Below the pieces are notes generated by a model. That model searched no databases, had not been told where the DNA came from, and saw only the letters and a list, made by a program, of their open reading frames with translations. The translations under genes and the position numbers were made by a program. A stretch of DNA of 64,000 bases. Source: Hyperoplus lanceolatus. Taxonomy: Eukaryota > Chordata > Actinopteri > Uranoscopiformes > Ammodytidae. Positions 43,536-54,466 of this stretch are shown here, piece after piece. Position 1 is the first letter of the stretch, and each line of letters begins with the position of its first letter. The stretch lies in contig CM049407.1 in the NCBI GenBank assembly GCA_026929865.2, positions 21,720,501 to 21,784,500 on the forward strand, in the 5' to 3' direction.

Positions 43536-43578
43536 GTGAAACGTGAGTGAAGCGTGAGTGAAGCGTGAGTGAAACGTA
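43536..43578. repeat. 11-bp tandem repeat, about 4 copies
   Basis: Units GTGAAACGTGA, GTGAAGCGTGA, GTGAAGCGTGA and GTGAAACGTA follow directly on each other. Confidence 0.93.
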
Positions 43579-43835
43579 CGCTGCGCGTCATGCTTTAGGG
43601 GCGTGTTAGGCACCCATGAAAGCCAGGAATACTTCCTGGATTGTTGCCCTGCGCCAAGCCAATGAGCAGCTTTCATAGGAATGAATGCGCGTCAGGTTCC
43701 AACGGTTTTCAATCCGCTGTCCATTTCTTTATAGGTCCATGCCGCCCCCTCCCAACCCCCGCCATCTCTATAGAACACATCCTGCTTGTGAGGACATCCA
43801 TTGACATAATGCATTCCCTAGCCCCTTAACCCTAA

Positions 43836-44829
43836 AGGTGCGGCCACACCAAATGCATTACGCGCGTAAGAGGCGTATAAAATCAGCATTTTTTTTTTGT
43901 TTAGGCGCGTAGATGCGTTACACGTGCTAAAGCAACACTTTATACATGTTAGCCGCGTATATACGCACCTAACGCACCTACGCACCTAAGCGCAAAGTTC
44001 AAAACATTTAACTTGTTACGCTCCTATGCGTGACGCTTAGCCGCGTTGGCCAATCAGCGTTGAGCTTGACATGACGTCACAAACATCGGCACGGTCGGAG
44101 AACGGTGTACACAGAGGCTGAGAAACACAGAGGAGGAAAATGTATTTGTGGGCGGCCGGTGCTCTATGACAGCCACTCGGGAATAGAAGACGTGGGGAAA
44201 GTAAACCAAGAGAATGGACTTCCTGGTTAATTCAGTGAATATGTGCGGCTGTGCATTAGCCGATAAACCAAGTTAGCGCCGGATAGCATTAGTTAACTCA
44301 CCCAGTTGTGTGCGGGTGGCTAGCGCCACAATATTTTGAACCCAAACATGACGGCTATGTCCGGGGAACAGCGAAGCACCGGTGTTTATATCTACGCCAG
44401 CCACGGTGCTCTGTCACAGCCAGGTAGGGTAATGTAGGCTACTTGGATTTATTTTGTACCGCCATGCACACAATGCTGCTGTAAATGTGTTTGTTATGTA
44501 GCTGCCTTGCTGTTTGTGTGCATTTCCGAGCGGCGTGATTATGCAATGCTGTTTTAATGCTAGGCTATTTGTGCTGTTCAGTTGCTGTTTATTTGTCTGT
44601 TGGTAAAGTTGTTGGCCGTGTTGTTGCTGTTTTTGTGCGGACATGCACGCTGTTGTGTCGGGTAGGGTCTGATCGCAGCCATGGTTGATTAGGGGAAATA
44701 AATTATCGGGAGCGAGACTAGGCGCTATACGTGCATAAAACCATTTTTGACACAAAATGGTCAAGCAACATTTGAGGTGCGTTACGCATGTAAGCCTACG
44801 CACGTAACGCGTTTGGTGTGGCCGCACCT
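43836..44829. mobile_element. 994-bp G+C-rich TIR element with TAA target duplication
   Basis: The left terminus AGGTGCGGCCACACCAAA is exactly mirrored at the right end. The similarity continues for about 35 bp with a few mismatches. TAA flanks both sides (43833-43835 and 44830-44832). A 3-bp TWA duplication fits PIF/Harbinger elements, which is inference. The subterminal left region has ACGCACCTA-type direct repeats. No transposase motifs were seen: the 141-aa minus frame is not recognisable and runs through the terminus. It is probably a non-autonomous or previously unclassified element. Confidence 0.75.
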
Positions 44830-44832
44830 TAA

Positions 44833-45367
44833 CCATCAAAACTAATTACTTAACTCAAATCCTTACACCCATCATAAACCTAATTCCTACCTGAACCAAA
44901 AAACCTAGTGGTAACCCTCAAAAAGAACTTTAAAGGCCTGTCCCAAAGTGAGAACCGGCCAAAATGTCCTCAATTTCCTAAACATAAAAAAAATCAAAAA
45001 ATCAAATTGATCCTCACAAAAATAGTTGTTCAAGTAAACGCACACAAAACACACACATACAGTAATTGCTAAATAATACCAATGAAATCTCTGAGTTAAA
45101 ACCCACACTGGTGTGCCTTAAGCTGTACTTTTGTCATGATCGATGGGTGCTTCAAAACATACTTTCCCCTGAAAAATAAATGACTAGCTAGCTAGCTGCT
45201 CTGTGACAATGTTAGCTAATGTCCCCCTTGACATGCACAAAGGCGGACAGACAGAAAGACAGAATGATGACTTACTGACAGACTGACGCACACGCTGCCA
45301 CCGAGATTCCATGGAGGGGAAACTGAATTAATTGGTTTTCCATATACTGTGGATAAGTCCTCAAAGC

Positions 45368-45373
<6 letters not shown>
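44833..45373. other. Intronic, no recognised element
   Basis: Unique sequence with nothing identifiable. The CTAG run at 45183-45196 is a minor low-complexity word. Confidence 0.4.

Positions 45374-45451
<78 letters not shown>
45374..45451. repeat. (TG)n microsatellite
   Basis: An uninterrupted run of about 39 TG units. Confidence 0.98.
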
Positions 45452-45452
<1 letters not shown>

Positions 45453-45644
45453 AATAATGGTAGGTTACAGTGACAGGCAAGTTATTTAATAAATCCTGGG
45501 ATGTGTAAGGCAGAGAGGAAGGACACACACAAAACACAGAGGGAACGATACCCCTTTTTTGCTATGTATCTTGTCTGCCATAGCCCACCATTTACAGTAT
45601 ACTCTGATTTCTTTTTTTGCTGTAGACACTCAAACCTGCGCAAA

Positions 45645-45648
<4 letters not shown>

Positions 45649-45731
<83 letters not shown>
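45649..45731. repeat. (CA)n microsatellite
   Basis: An uninterrupted run of about 41 CA units, in the opposite phase to the TG tract 200 bp to the left. Confidence 0.98.
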
Positions 45732-45733
<2 letters not shown>

Positions 45734-45939
45734 CTAATCATGCACCCACATAAATACACTTAATCGCTGACACACACACGCATGGGTGAGAGCATGCAGT
45801 GCTGCAGACACATCCAGGCGTGCACAAGTATAGGCTCTAAAAGCACACACAGAAAAACATGCGCCAGATCTCGCTCAATCAGTCTGATTTGTTTGTTTCC
45901 TCCTAAGCATTTGAGGATTCCTTGAGGAGGGAAAAAAAC

Positions 45940-46270
45940 TTTGTATAATCAAGTCAATTATGTCATTCAATCAAGTCGAAAAATCATTTCGAGACCCTTT
46001 CTCAGATTCATTGATTGCGAAGTCGTGCTGAACATTTGCCTGCCGCGTTTTTCCTATTGTGCAAATAAGCTCGTCTTTATTTTTGGAAACGGGTGGACCC
46101 GGGCCACGGACGAGGTCTTCCAACGTGCACTTCCGCAGATAAAGAGCAAAAACAAAGCCCTTCACCCTGCTAGCTTCCAGTCAAGAAATCGACAGAGAGC
46201 GTTATTAGAGGGGAGGGGCTGGCTGATATTGTCTCCGAAACATTTTTATTTTTTTTTTTCTATTAATTTC
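45940..46270. promoter_or_regulatory. Candidate conserved noncoding element
   Basis: A non-repetitive block between microsatellites, open for 110 codons on the plus strand but without splice sites or recognisable protein. About 1 kb downstream of the msi2 exon in transcription order. The regulatory reading is inference. Confidence 0.25.
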
Positions 46271-46531
46271 TAACAGCTCTTCAGTCTCAGTCACGGTACA
46301 TTATGTGCCCATGAAAAATCCATCGGCGGTGAAACTGTTGAGACTCAAGGTCAAGTGCTGATGTTACTGGGACTGTATCAAGCTGAAGGTGACCTTGACT
46401 GATGTGGAATATGACATGAGGGAAATGGATCTGCGCTCAGTGTGGGGAAATTATCTGTGAAATGCCTGCCACTGTATCAAAGCCTGTTTGTGAGTGCACA
46501 CACGCTCACGTGCATGTGACAGCCAGCCAGC

Positions 46532-46554
46532 CTGTGTGCGTGTGTGTGTGCGTG

Positions 46555-46614
<60 letters not shown>
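46532..46614. repeat. (TG)n microsatellite
   Basis: TG units with GCG and TAGG interruptions at the left end. Confidence 0.97.
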
Positions 46615-46615
<1 letters not shown>

Positions 46616-47279
46616 TATGCATGTCCTTGTATAATAGGGTGTGTGCATATATGCCTCAATCAGCTGGGGGTACTGGTCATGAGAACAGCAGACAGACAGG
46701 AAAAATAACTGCTGCTGTCTGCTGAATAAACCTAGATGTTTTATGCAAACCATTGTTACACTACAGTATTGCCATAATATCAAAACAATAATATCCATTC
46801 TCTCATTTGTATAGTTATATCTGTTTCTAATGTCAAACTAGCATAGATAAGGGGAAAAAACATAGTTGACTTTCTGTTTTTTTTGTCATGGCAGCTGGTT
46901 GTCATTGCTCTGTAAGCAAAAATGAATATTGTCGACTAGGCATGGAGGGCGCTTGTGAAGCTGTTGCCATATCTTTAGTTGTGTGGTTGTCACAATAGAG
47001 ATTTATTTGTCTTACGGTTGGGGAAAGGAGCCAAACTGGTGCCTCTGCCTTCTGTAAAGGATATAATTCCTGATTGATGTAGGAATTGGAATCCCAATGA
47101 CACTGTTTGAATGGATTATGCCAATTGTGGATTGAGTTTTTAAATAAATCAAATGACCATGTTAACACCTTTTGAAGTCAACTGATGATGACATGGCCCA
47201 ATGGAATTAAATGGTGCTGGATTAATTTTTTATTGTGGCAACACTAAGCAGGATGATAATAATACTTAATAAAAACAGT
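46615..47279. other. Intronic, immediately downstream of the msi2 exon
   Basis: Unique A+T-rich sequence with no element recognised. It follows the exon's donor site on the minus strand. Confidence 0.45.
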
Positions 47280-47284
47280 CTTAC

Positions 47285-47377
47285 CTTCCCAAACTGTTCA
47301 AAATACTGCTTCACGTCTTCCACTACTGTATTGGCTGACAAGCCACCCACGAATATTTTCTTTGTTCTTGTGACCAT
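47285..47377 (-). CDS. msi2: Musashi-2 internal exon (start of second RRM), partial gene
   Basis: This 93-bp exon reads in phase 0 as 31 residues starting [19 protein letters not shown] and ending EQFGK. Seen directly: on the minus strand the acceptor is a CT-rich tract ending TTTGCAG just before ATGGTC, and the donor is GGGAAG followed by GTAAGA. The segment holds the RNP-2 strand (KIFVGGL) and first helix ([12 protein letters not shown]) of RRM2. Musashi proteins are neural and stem-cell translational regulators that bind UAG-containing sites in mRNA 3' UTRs in the cytoplasm. SANTVVED matches Musashi-2, whereas Musashi-1 has SVNTTVED, so msi2 is preferred. Teleosts carry msi2a and msi2b and I cannot tell which this is. 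The ATG is an internal methionine, not a start codon. Flanking exons for RRM1 (to the right) and the rest of RRM2 (to the left) were not found by eye and probably lie outside the window. Confidence 0.95.
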
Positions 47378-47639
47378 CTGCAAAGAAACAGAGCAAGAGG
47401 AGGAGATTAGGGATAAGGCTTGATTAAATGCTTTTCACAACGCCTTCATGAGTGAGCAGCACCTGAGACGGGACGGATATAAAAGAGTGAGGACACATTG
47501 CTGTTAAAACTCTAATGAACAAAATCCCACAATTAAGTTTCAAAAACACTTCAACCTTATAGCAAGGGCACCTATGCTGAGGAGTTTGGCAGGAAAGGAA
47601 TAGTACTCTTGGCTAAGAGGAGCATCTCTGTGAACTTCC

Positions 47640-48030
47640 TCTCACAATAAGATTGAAGAACATTCAAGCTTTATTCGAAAAAAATAAAAACTATCAAAGA
47701 ATTAAAGACCTCCATTTCATCCATAGAAAGTTCCTGTTTATCTCTGCTCAGCTTAAAAAAGGAAACAACAGAAGTAATTTATGGACTTTAAAAAAACAAT
47801 TAATGAGCGCTGGAAGATGGAATCAGAGTGCATTAAAGCCTCATTTAGTTTCAAACAAGAATATTAAGGATTATTACCCACGGCATCAAAAAGGGCACGA
47901 ACATCTGCTGCCGAGAGTACATGCTAAATTTAGCGGGACCATTTCTCAGGGAAAATGCAGTGACAATTTCGACGCCAGTGTCAGGGTAAAGGATGTGAGG
48001 GACCATTTTCCCTTTTTTTGCACGTGATTA
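47640..48030. promoter_or_regulatory. Candidate conserved noncoding element upstream of the msi2 exon
   Basis: A non-repetitive 390-bp block 260 bp upstream of the exon in transcription order. It is open on the plus strand for 124 codons (47653-48027), the longest frame not caused by low complexity or transposons, yet antisense to msi2 and without similarity or splice signals. AACAATTAATGAG and TTAGCGGGACC are examples of its words. Conserved noncoding DNA is more likely than a gene. Confidence 0.3.
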
Positions 48031-48547
48031 AAAATTAAAACAGTGAACTTATGATCTTATGATGGTGGTTCTCTTCATAACGCTGACGTTTGACAACAGA
48101 GATCCAGTGAGTCTTATCCCAAACTAAAGAACTATGAAGCATTTGGTCAGGTCATTGCTGACACCACACAGAACATTTTACTTGTAAATGATAATGTGAA
48201 TTACAACAACACTTCATTTTAGAGTAAGTTACTGTATATGAAATGGTTTTACTTGTAGGTTTTTTTTTTCAAATGTATTTTCTTTTCTTTTTTCCTTTTC
48301 TTTACTTTTGAAGGCGACGTAAAAAAAGGAATAGAAAACTCAACCTTTGAGCCTGTATGTCTCCATGGCTCCTCTGGTGTTATTATGTTTTTTTTTTATT
48401 TGGCCTGTGAAGGAATTTCACCTCAGCTAACCCTTGGTAAGAGATGAAGGTGCCACAGTGTTGAGCATATTTGATATGGATGTAATGTTTCCAATACTCT
48501 TTGTCTAGTTGTCAGAAAACAATAAGACTCACAATGGTGTGGGAGAA

Positions 48548-48908
48548 TTAATGACCAAAGCTCTTAGTGATTCTGGAGAATGCTGGTTGCACTAATCACC
48601 TTTTGTCAAAATCAATGAATATCTCCTCACAATCCGCTACCTGTGTATGTGTTGAAAAAAATAGTCCAGTGTCAATACACAGCATAGGCTCTTTAAACTG
48701 GTAAGTTGCTAGCTATATGGTTGGCACCATTTGTTTACATACCTTTTGTGTATACTAGTTTCCAGAGCCTATAGGCTGTGTATTGACAACACACTTTTTC
48801 AGCACACAAACAGTGTGGAAAGGTAGTCGATCGTGAGGAGATATTCACTGATTTTGACAAATTGATTTCGACAACAACATTCTCCAGAACCACTGACTCC
48901 ATCTTTAA
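48548..48908. mobile_element. TTAA-flanked foldback MITE, family copy 3
   Basis: The right end GAACCACTGACTCCATCTTTAA mirrors GCTCTTAGTGATTCTGGAGAA at the left. Inner inverted pairs are AAAATCAATGAATATCTCC / GGAGATATTCACTGATTTT and GTCAATACACAGCATAGGCT / AGCCTATAGGCTGTGTATTG. The exact left boundary is less certain than the right. Same family as the copies at 4831 and 9539. Confidence 0.75.
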
Positions 48909-49654
48909 CCTGTATAATAACTGAACTGTAGGTTATCTTGACTCCAGAAACACATTTCCCCATATATAATCCTTACAGTCTCCTAGAAAGTAGCATATTT
49001 ACGCTACATACTGAGAATTTGCTGATATGAGGTGGCATATAATGATTATTGGTGCACTGCTACGTAATCTTACTGGCAAACAATAAAAAAAAGGGGGAAA
49101 AAAAAAATCAGGAGCAGAAAAGGCAGCAGCTAAAGTCACAGCTCTGATCTCCCTGGGCTCACCAGAATCAAACAGAAATGAAATGATGGAGGCTGGGATA
49201 AACAGACTCCAGAGATGCAGAGCAAACTATCAAGAAGGGTTGAAAGAGTCTACCTTGATCAAATATGCTGACCCAAACACTTTCCATTTCTGAAAGAGGC
49301 TTAAAGCCGAGAGAGAAGAAAAAAAGAAGAAGCAACATTCAGCCGGAGCCCAAAGCAACCATCTGTCAAGTGCTTTCCAGGTGCACCCACAGTCTCACAG
49401 GCACATAGCCTGCACATATGCACACAGCCTCCCACACATGGGCCCACACGCTTCTAACAGTTTTCTTTCTTAATATAATTATTTTACATCTGTGATTTAT
49501 CATGTTTTGCCTATTATGTCATATTGTTTTACCACAGTATTCTATTAGGAGAACTTTTGTATAAAAAAGGCAAGGAAAGTAGATGCTTTTATTAAGAAAG
49601 ATATTGTGAAATATATAAACGATGCTTTGAGCTCATAATCGATGTTACATTAGT

Positions 49655-49790
49655 GGGGGCGGGACCTGATAAGCCTTTGGCTTCTAGAGCCACCCTTCGG
49701 ACGATAACACAAAGTAATGAATATGCAAAGAGAAAATTGTGTATTGTGTGTAATTGTCCAGAAGAAGAATAAATAAATAAATAAACATTT
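49655..49790 (+). repeat. Possible LINE 3' tail
   Basis: GGCGGGACCTGATAAGCCTT, then CTTCGGACGATAAC and an AATAAATAAATAAATAAAC tail resemble a fish non-LTR 3' end where (C)GGGACCT.ATAAGC is common. The body is absent. Confidence 0.45.
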
Positions 49791-49848
49791 CATTGAGTCA
49801 ACTTTGAAACATTGTATTGCAGCGCATGTCACACTGCAGTCTGAGCGC

Positions 49849-50451
49849 TGGGGGTGTAAATCGCTGGTTTCCTCATGATACGATATTAGATCCATTCATT
49901 GGACAACATTTAGATATTTGCAGGTATCACAAAGTCTGCCGCAATACCACTACGATTTAATTCAGGGAGTTGTTATATAAGACAATCGGATATGCCATTT
50001 AATACAACATGTTACATGTTTCTCGAAAAACAACAAAAATATGATTGTACCCTGTTTTTCCAAAAATTTGAATGAAAGACAATCCATTCTTTTAGTGGAA
50101 ATAGTCTCCCACACAAATGTGTATAAAGCATATTAAAAGGTGCTCCAAAGAGATTTCCGTTTGTGTTCATTCTAGCGCCCCCTTTGAACAAAGCGGTAGT
50201 GTTTTCACTACGCCAGCTGTTGTTCCTGGGTGAGCGTAACCATGACGAAGGCATTAAGAAAAACTATATAAAAAAGGCATTCTTTGCACTGATGGTCTTG
50301 TTTGCTTTAACATGTAATCTATGATCAACAGAGGAAAAACGAGACAGTTTAAGGTGAGATGCACCAATGTTTGGGCATTGAAGTGATTTGGTTTGATCTT
50401 TTGCAAATGTATTGATATATCCATCTATATCGATGTATTGTTACACCACTA
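49849..50451. mobile_element. hAT-like non-autonomous element
   Basis: The left end TGGGGGTGTAAATCG and right end GTTACACCACTA are inverted (TAGTGGTGTAA type). The flanks CTGAGCGC and CTGACGCT are near-identical and could be a decayed 8-bp duplication. The interior has the ATGATACGATATTAGAT signature of GATACGAT-type fish repeats. No transposase was seen. Confidence 0.6.
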
Positions 50452-50843
50452 CTGACGCTACAGCTAGGGGGCGCTAAACAACCAAACAACAAGAGAAAGC
50501 TGACGACATTGGGCGAATCCCAGCTGGGGCAATTTAGATTCAAGAAAGCCGAGCCAAGTTTAAAAAATGAAGAGCCTGACAAGCTTCTTCTTCAGTACTG
50601 ATGGTTGGGAACTAAAAATAACTAGATTGCCTCCATTGTTCATGTTCATTCATCCAACTGTTTTATTTCCCGCTGTGTGATTAACATTACAGCTTCTCAG
50701 GGAGGCTTATGGCAATAGGGTTGTTATTCTCTTATACTGCGCAATGTAGGCCTATGACTATTACTGGTGGACATGCAAAGTAAGTATCAACTGACTGGTT
50801 TAGAGTTATACACTGGCCAAGACCCAGCACCCCCATTCCCAAA

Positions 50844-50882
<39 letters not shown>
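50844..50882. repeat. (CA)n microsatellite
   Basis: About 19 CA units. Confidence 0.98.
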
Positions 50883-50884
<2 letters not shown>

Positions 50885-52517
50885 CTTACCACCGTCACCC
50901 ACTCCCCCACCCCACTCCCTCCTAACATCATGCCTCAGGCCTCGGAGGTTATCAGCCTGGGACTCTGCCGCCGGCAAACCCCGAGCCAGACAGCTGCTGA
51001 TAAACTGGCTGTGCGAGTATTTATCAAAATCACTCACCTTTATCATTGCCAATCTTGGCTTAAAAATAAATAATAATAAAAAAATAAATAAGTCAATGTC
51101 CATCTTTTCTTACATCTTTGTTTGTTCCATTCCACACTCAGTTTTTCGGTCTTGTTCCATCAGGCTGGCACCAGTCAAGCCCTCAGCCTCGCCCGTACAC
51201 TCTGACATGTCTGCACAATAGCTGAAAGGGATTGCTTGAGTCCCGCTACAACCCAATTACTTTCTCTATTTTTCTAGCCGCAGTGACACAACAGATATTA
51301 AGCTTCATAGCTTTATTATTGTGTCCATTCAAGCCCACAGGTGTCTCGCATCTTTTTTGGGATGTTTGATGCATCTCGACTGACAGATTTTATTTTGTTT
51401 ATTGACAAAGAAGAGCTTTAAGAAGAGCTGTTATTTTCCATGTATGCAGCGAGTGCAATAACACCAAGCTGATTGGATGACGTCACTTTGGAACTGCATT
51501 TCATTTAACACATATCATTTTTTTACATTTAAACAAATGCATTCACTTTTTAAAGCAAATCACACATCACACATCGTAACCAGGGAACATAACATTTCCC
51601 TATACTGCATTTACAGCAACAGATCAGTTCTGATCATTTGAGTCTGGCTGGTGTAGTATTTTAAGTATTTTCTTTATTTAAATTTTTTTTTTTCAATTCA
51701 ATAAAAAAAAAATCATCCCCGTAACCCAATTTAAAACATTCACTTGTTTTCGCGTTTCCCTGAGAGACAGAAAGGACAGCTATGAGCTATCGCGTGCATT
51801 TTAAACATGAATGTGTTCCTAATTCCGTGCGCCGTGCAAAAGGCAGTGCATGAGACAGGGCTGCAACAATTACTGCCCTGGTTGCATTACCATGGTAATA
51901 AAATAGGCATGCACATACAGATACGTATGTACAGAGAGGCAGGGAAAAATGTAAAAAGCTTTCTGGTAGTGCACTCTTATCGACACCTGTTAGCAGTTTT
52001 TTTTTCTTACATTGACAGAGAACAAAGTGACACAGAGACTCCCTCTAGGAATAGAATGACCTTTACTAGGAGGTCACCAAAAGCATAAAAAGGCCACAGT
52101 AGCTATCTCAAGATGCCTGTCACATTAGTAACAGGAAGGCTAGCTCTAACGCATTGTAATACTTCCAGAATTATTAATAAAGAGCATCTGCACCATTTTG
52201 ATTTGAATAAAAGCACGAATCAAACTGACAACATCCATTTATTTGTAGAAACTGCTGCCTTTAACTGTGAGGGTATCACATTGAGTTTGTTAGCATATTG
52301 AACGGTCATACCTATTCCCTAAACTCCAAAAATCGCTAACTTATACTGTCAGAGTCGGCGCTGTCACTTTAACAATGTGTAGAGAACGTGAGCTATTGTC
52401 AGTCCACGTGAAAAAATAAATAAAAAATAAATAAAGGATTCAGGTCACGTAAATGTTGTCCGGAGACTGAGAGTGCTTAAAACGGACTGCTTTGTCCATA
52501 CACCTCAACAACAATAT

Positions 52518-52518
<1 letters not shown>
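50883..52518. other. Intronic, no recognised element
   Basis: Unique sequence apart from poly-A/T patches near 51062-51090 and 51680-51715. Confidence 0.4.

Positions 52519-52549
<31 letters not shown>
52519..52549. repeat. (CA)n microsatellite
   Basis: About 15 CA units. Confidence 0.98.
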
Positions 52550-52552
<3 letters not shown>

Positions 52553-52889
52553 GCAGTTGCTGACATCACAGTGAGCAGTCAGGAAGGATGTGGAGTTTAA
52601 CATAGTGGGAGCTCAAACCTGACACCAAAATCCCTGAGCTATTCAAGTTCTTCATATGCATCACAATAAATAAACAACAACAACAACTCCCTTTATTTAT
52701 TTTCAACAGTTGGACAAGAAGATTTATTTAATCTGACATCACAAATCAAGCACATGGCCCTGACATGTTGCAGCCTCATCAGTGTGTAAAGTTTGAGGTA
52801 TAATGTCTAGTCTTATGACTATTGGGCTGCAGCAATCTGTCTAATCATTTTGGTATGGTATGCAGGAGGGTGTCAAGTGTCTATAAAGC

Positions 52890-53180
52890 CTAATTTCCAC
52901 CAATAAGTGCGGTTAGGTTCGGAATGGCACGCCACTGACAAATTGAATTTATTGGTGGGCTACACAGCTACTGTGTCGCTCTGCTATGACGTTACATTAG
53001 TTACGTAGCTGCCACGGCCAAAGCATGGACAGTTTATGAGGGCCAGGCATATACCAATAGCATATACCCCGCCTACCAAGTACGGTTGTTGTCAGCAGTG
53101 GAAACCCAAGCCAGATCAAGGGTTTTCCGTCCGTTACCAAACCGTGCCACGCCGAACTGAATTTAGCTGCTCGGAGTAAC
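52890..53180. mobile_element. MITE-like repeat with degenerate inverted ends
   Basis: The left end TTTCCACCAATAAGTGCGG continues with GTTAGGTTCGGAATGGCACG. The right end CCGTGCCACGCCGAACTGAA is its degenerate inverse. An inner CAGTGGAAACCC also mirrors TTTCCAC. This resembles a widespread fish MITE with TTTCCACC termini. Confidence 0.55.
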
Positions 53181-53935
53181 TTTAGTAAGTAAGTAACTTT
53201 TTATTTTTTTTGTCAACCTTCACAGACAGCAACACAAAAAAACATAACATTTATGCAAAACACATACACCAGCAGTTTGGCTTTTATAATGCACCCCCTT
53301 CTGACTCAGAAAGCAAAAGATCAAACTTGGGACGTATCTTTTTTAGGCCATGCCAGACAGGAATTATCAAAGTCACTCAAGTGCAAGCTGTTTCACTTGG
53401 ATGGCTCTGATCTGTTGTCTGAATTGCATGTGTGGGTGGTGTGATGTTTGTAGGTGTATACCGTGTAAATAATGCATCTAGAATGTGCTCAAAAAGAGAG
53501 GAAGTTGAAAAAGATAAGCCCGTGGCTAATATTGCTGCATACAATATTAATATCATTGGTGGGATTTTGTAGGACATTCTACCTGTGGCAGCAAACATCA
53601 TTCAAAGAGCCTCTCTGTGTAGCACTTACAAAAAAGCTATTAGAGTCTGGAACATGCATGCAGAGCTGAGACCGCAAAGACAAAGCCTTAACTTCATTAA
53701 CTCTCTTAAGTAGGATATGAGAGGAAATAAATATAGTGTGAAGCAATATAAAGAAACATGAGGGAGGCAGGCAGAGTGTGGGAAAAATTGTAAAAAAGAA
53801 AAATGGGTAACATATTTATGCAAATTTGGAGATTTTACACAGACACTGGCTCTGTTGTTCCAAGTATGCAGTCTTTTGAATTCCATCCAGAAAAATCATG
53901 CTGATGATAGTGACTAAGACATTTAACGTCTTTTT

Positions 53936-54466
53936 AAAGGGGACATATAATGCCCATTTATGGATATAATTGTGTACTTTGGCTGTCTACTAGAAGCAGT
54001 TATCATGGTTTATTTGTTAAAAACAAATATTTATTTTCTCACACTGCGTGTTTGTTCATGACCCATTTCCCCCCATTTCTCCCTCTGCCTGAAATACTCC
54101 CATTTAGCGCCTGTCTCTGTAAGCCCTGAAATGCTCCCAAAGGAATGAAGTAACACTCGGTTTAGGCTTCAGAGCAGATGACATTGTTTCTGTCTGAACG
54201 TGAGGGGAGGTGAAGTGAGGTCACGTGCGGTTGTGGCGTTGGCCTACCATGGCATGTGTGCTTGGCTTGTTAATACCGCGGCCATTCATGTTTGCAGTTA
54301 AAAACGGCTACCACTGTATCAAATTTGTTCTGACCTATAGATCCAAAAAGAAGCTGACTTGGGTATCTTAATTCAGCTTTTGTGGGCTGGTTCTGTAGGT
54401 GCTAGGTATCCAGATGTTTGTACACTTGCATTGAAAAAGCAAATATTGTTCATAATATGGCCACTT
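53936..54466. mobile_element. MITE with GGGGACATAT-type ends
   Basis: The left end AAAGGGGACATATAATGCCC is a well-known fish repeat start. The right end TTCATAATATGGCCACTT is its degenerate inverse. The interior word TAGCGCCTGTCTCTGTAAGC also fits that repeat. No coding capacity is left, apart from chance frames. Confidence 0.65.

Noticed and set aside
43536-43578. Tandem units as a possible CRISPR-like array
   Set aside because: Units are 11 bp with no spacers, and the genome is vertebrate. It is a minisatellite.
44414-44839. 141-codon minus-strand frame in the TIR element
   Set aside because: It runs through the inverted terminus, is unlike any transposase motif I know, and is Gln/Asn-rich by chance. 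Not called a gene.
47653-48027. 124-codon plus-strand frame near the msi2 exon as a protein-coding gene
   Set aside because: It is antisense to msi2, has no recognisable domain and no splice context. Treated as possible conserved noncoding DNA.
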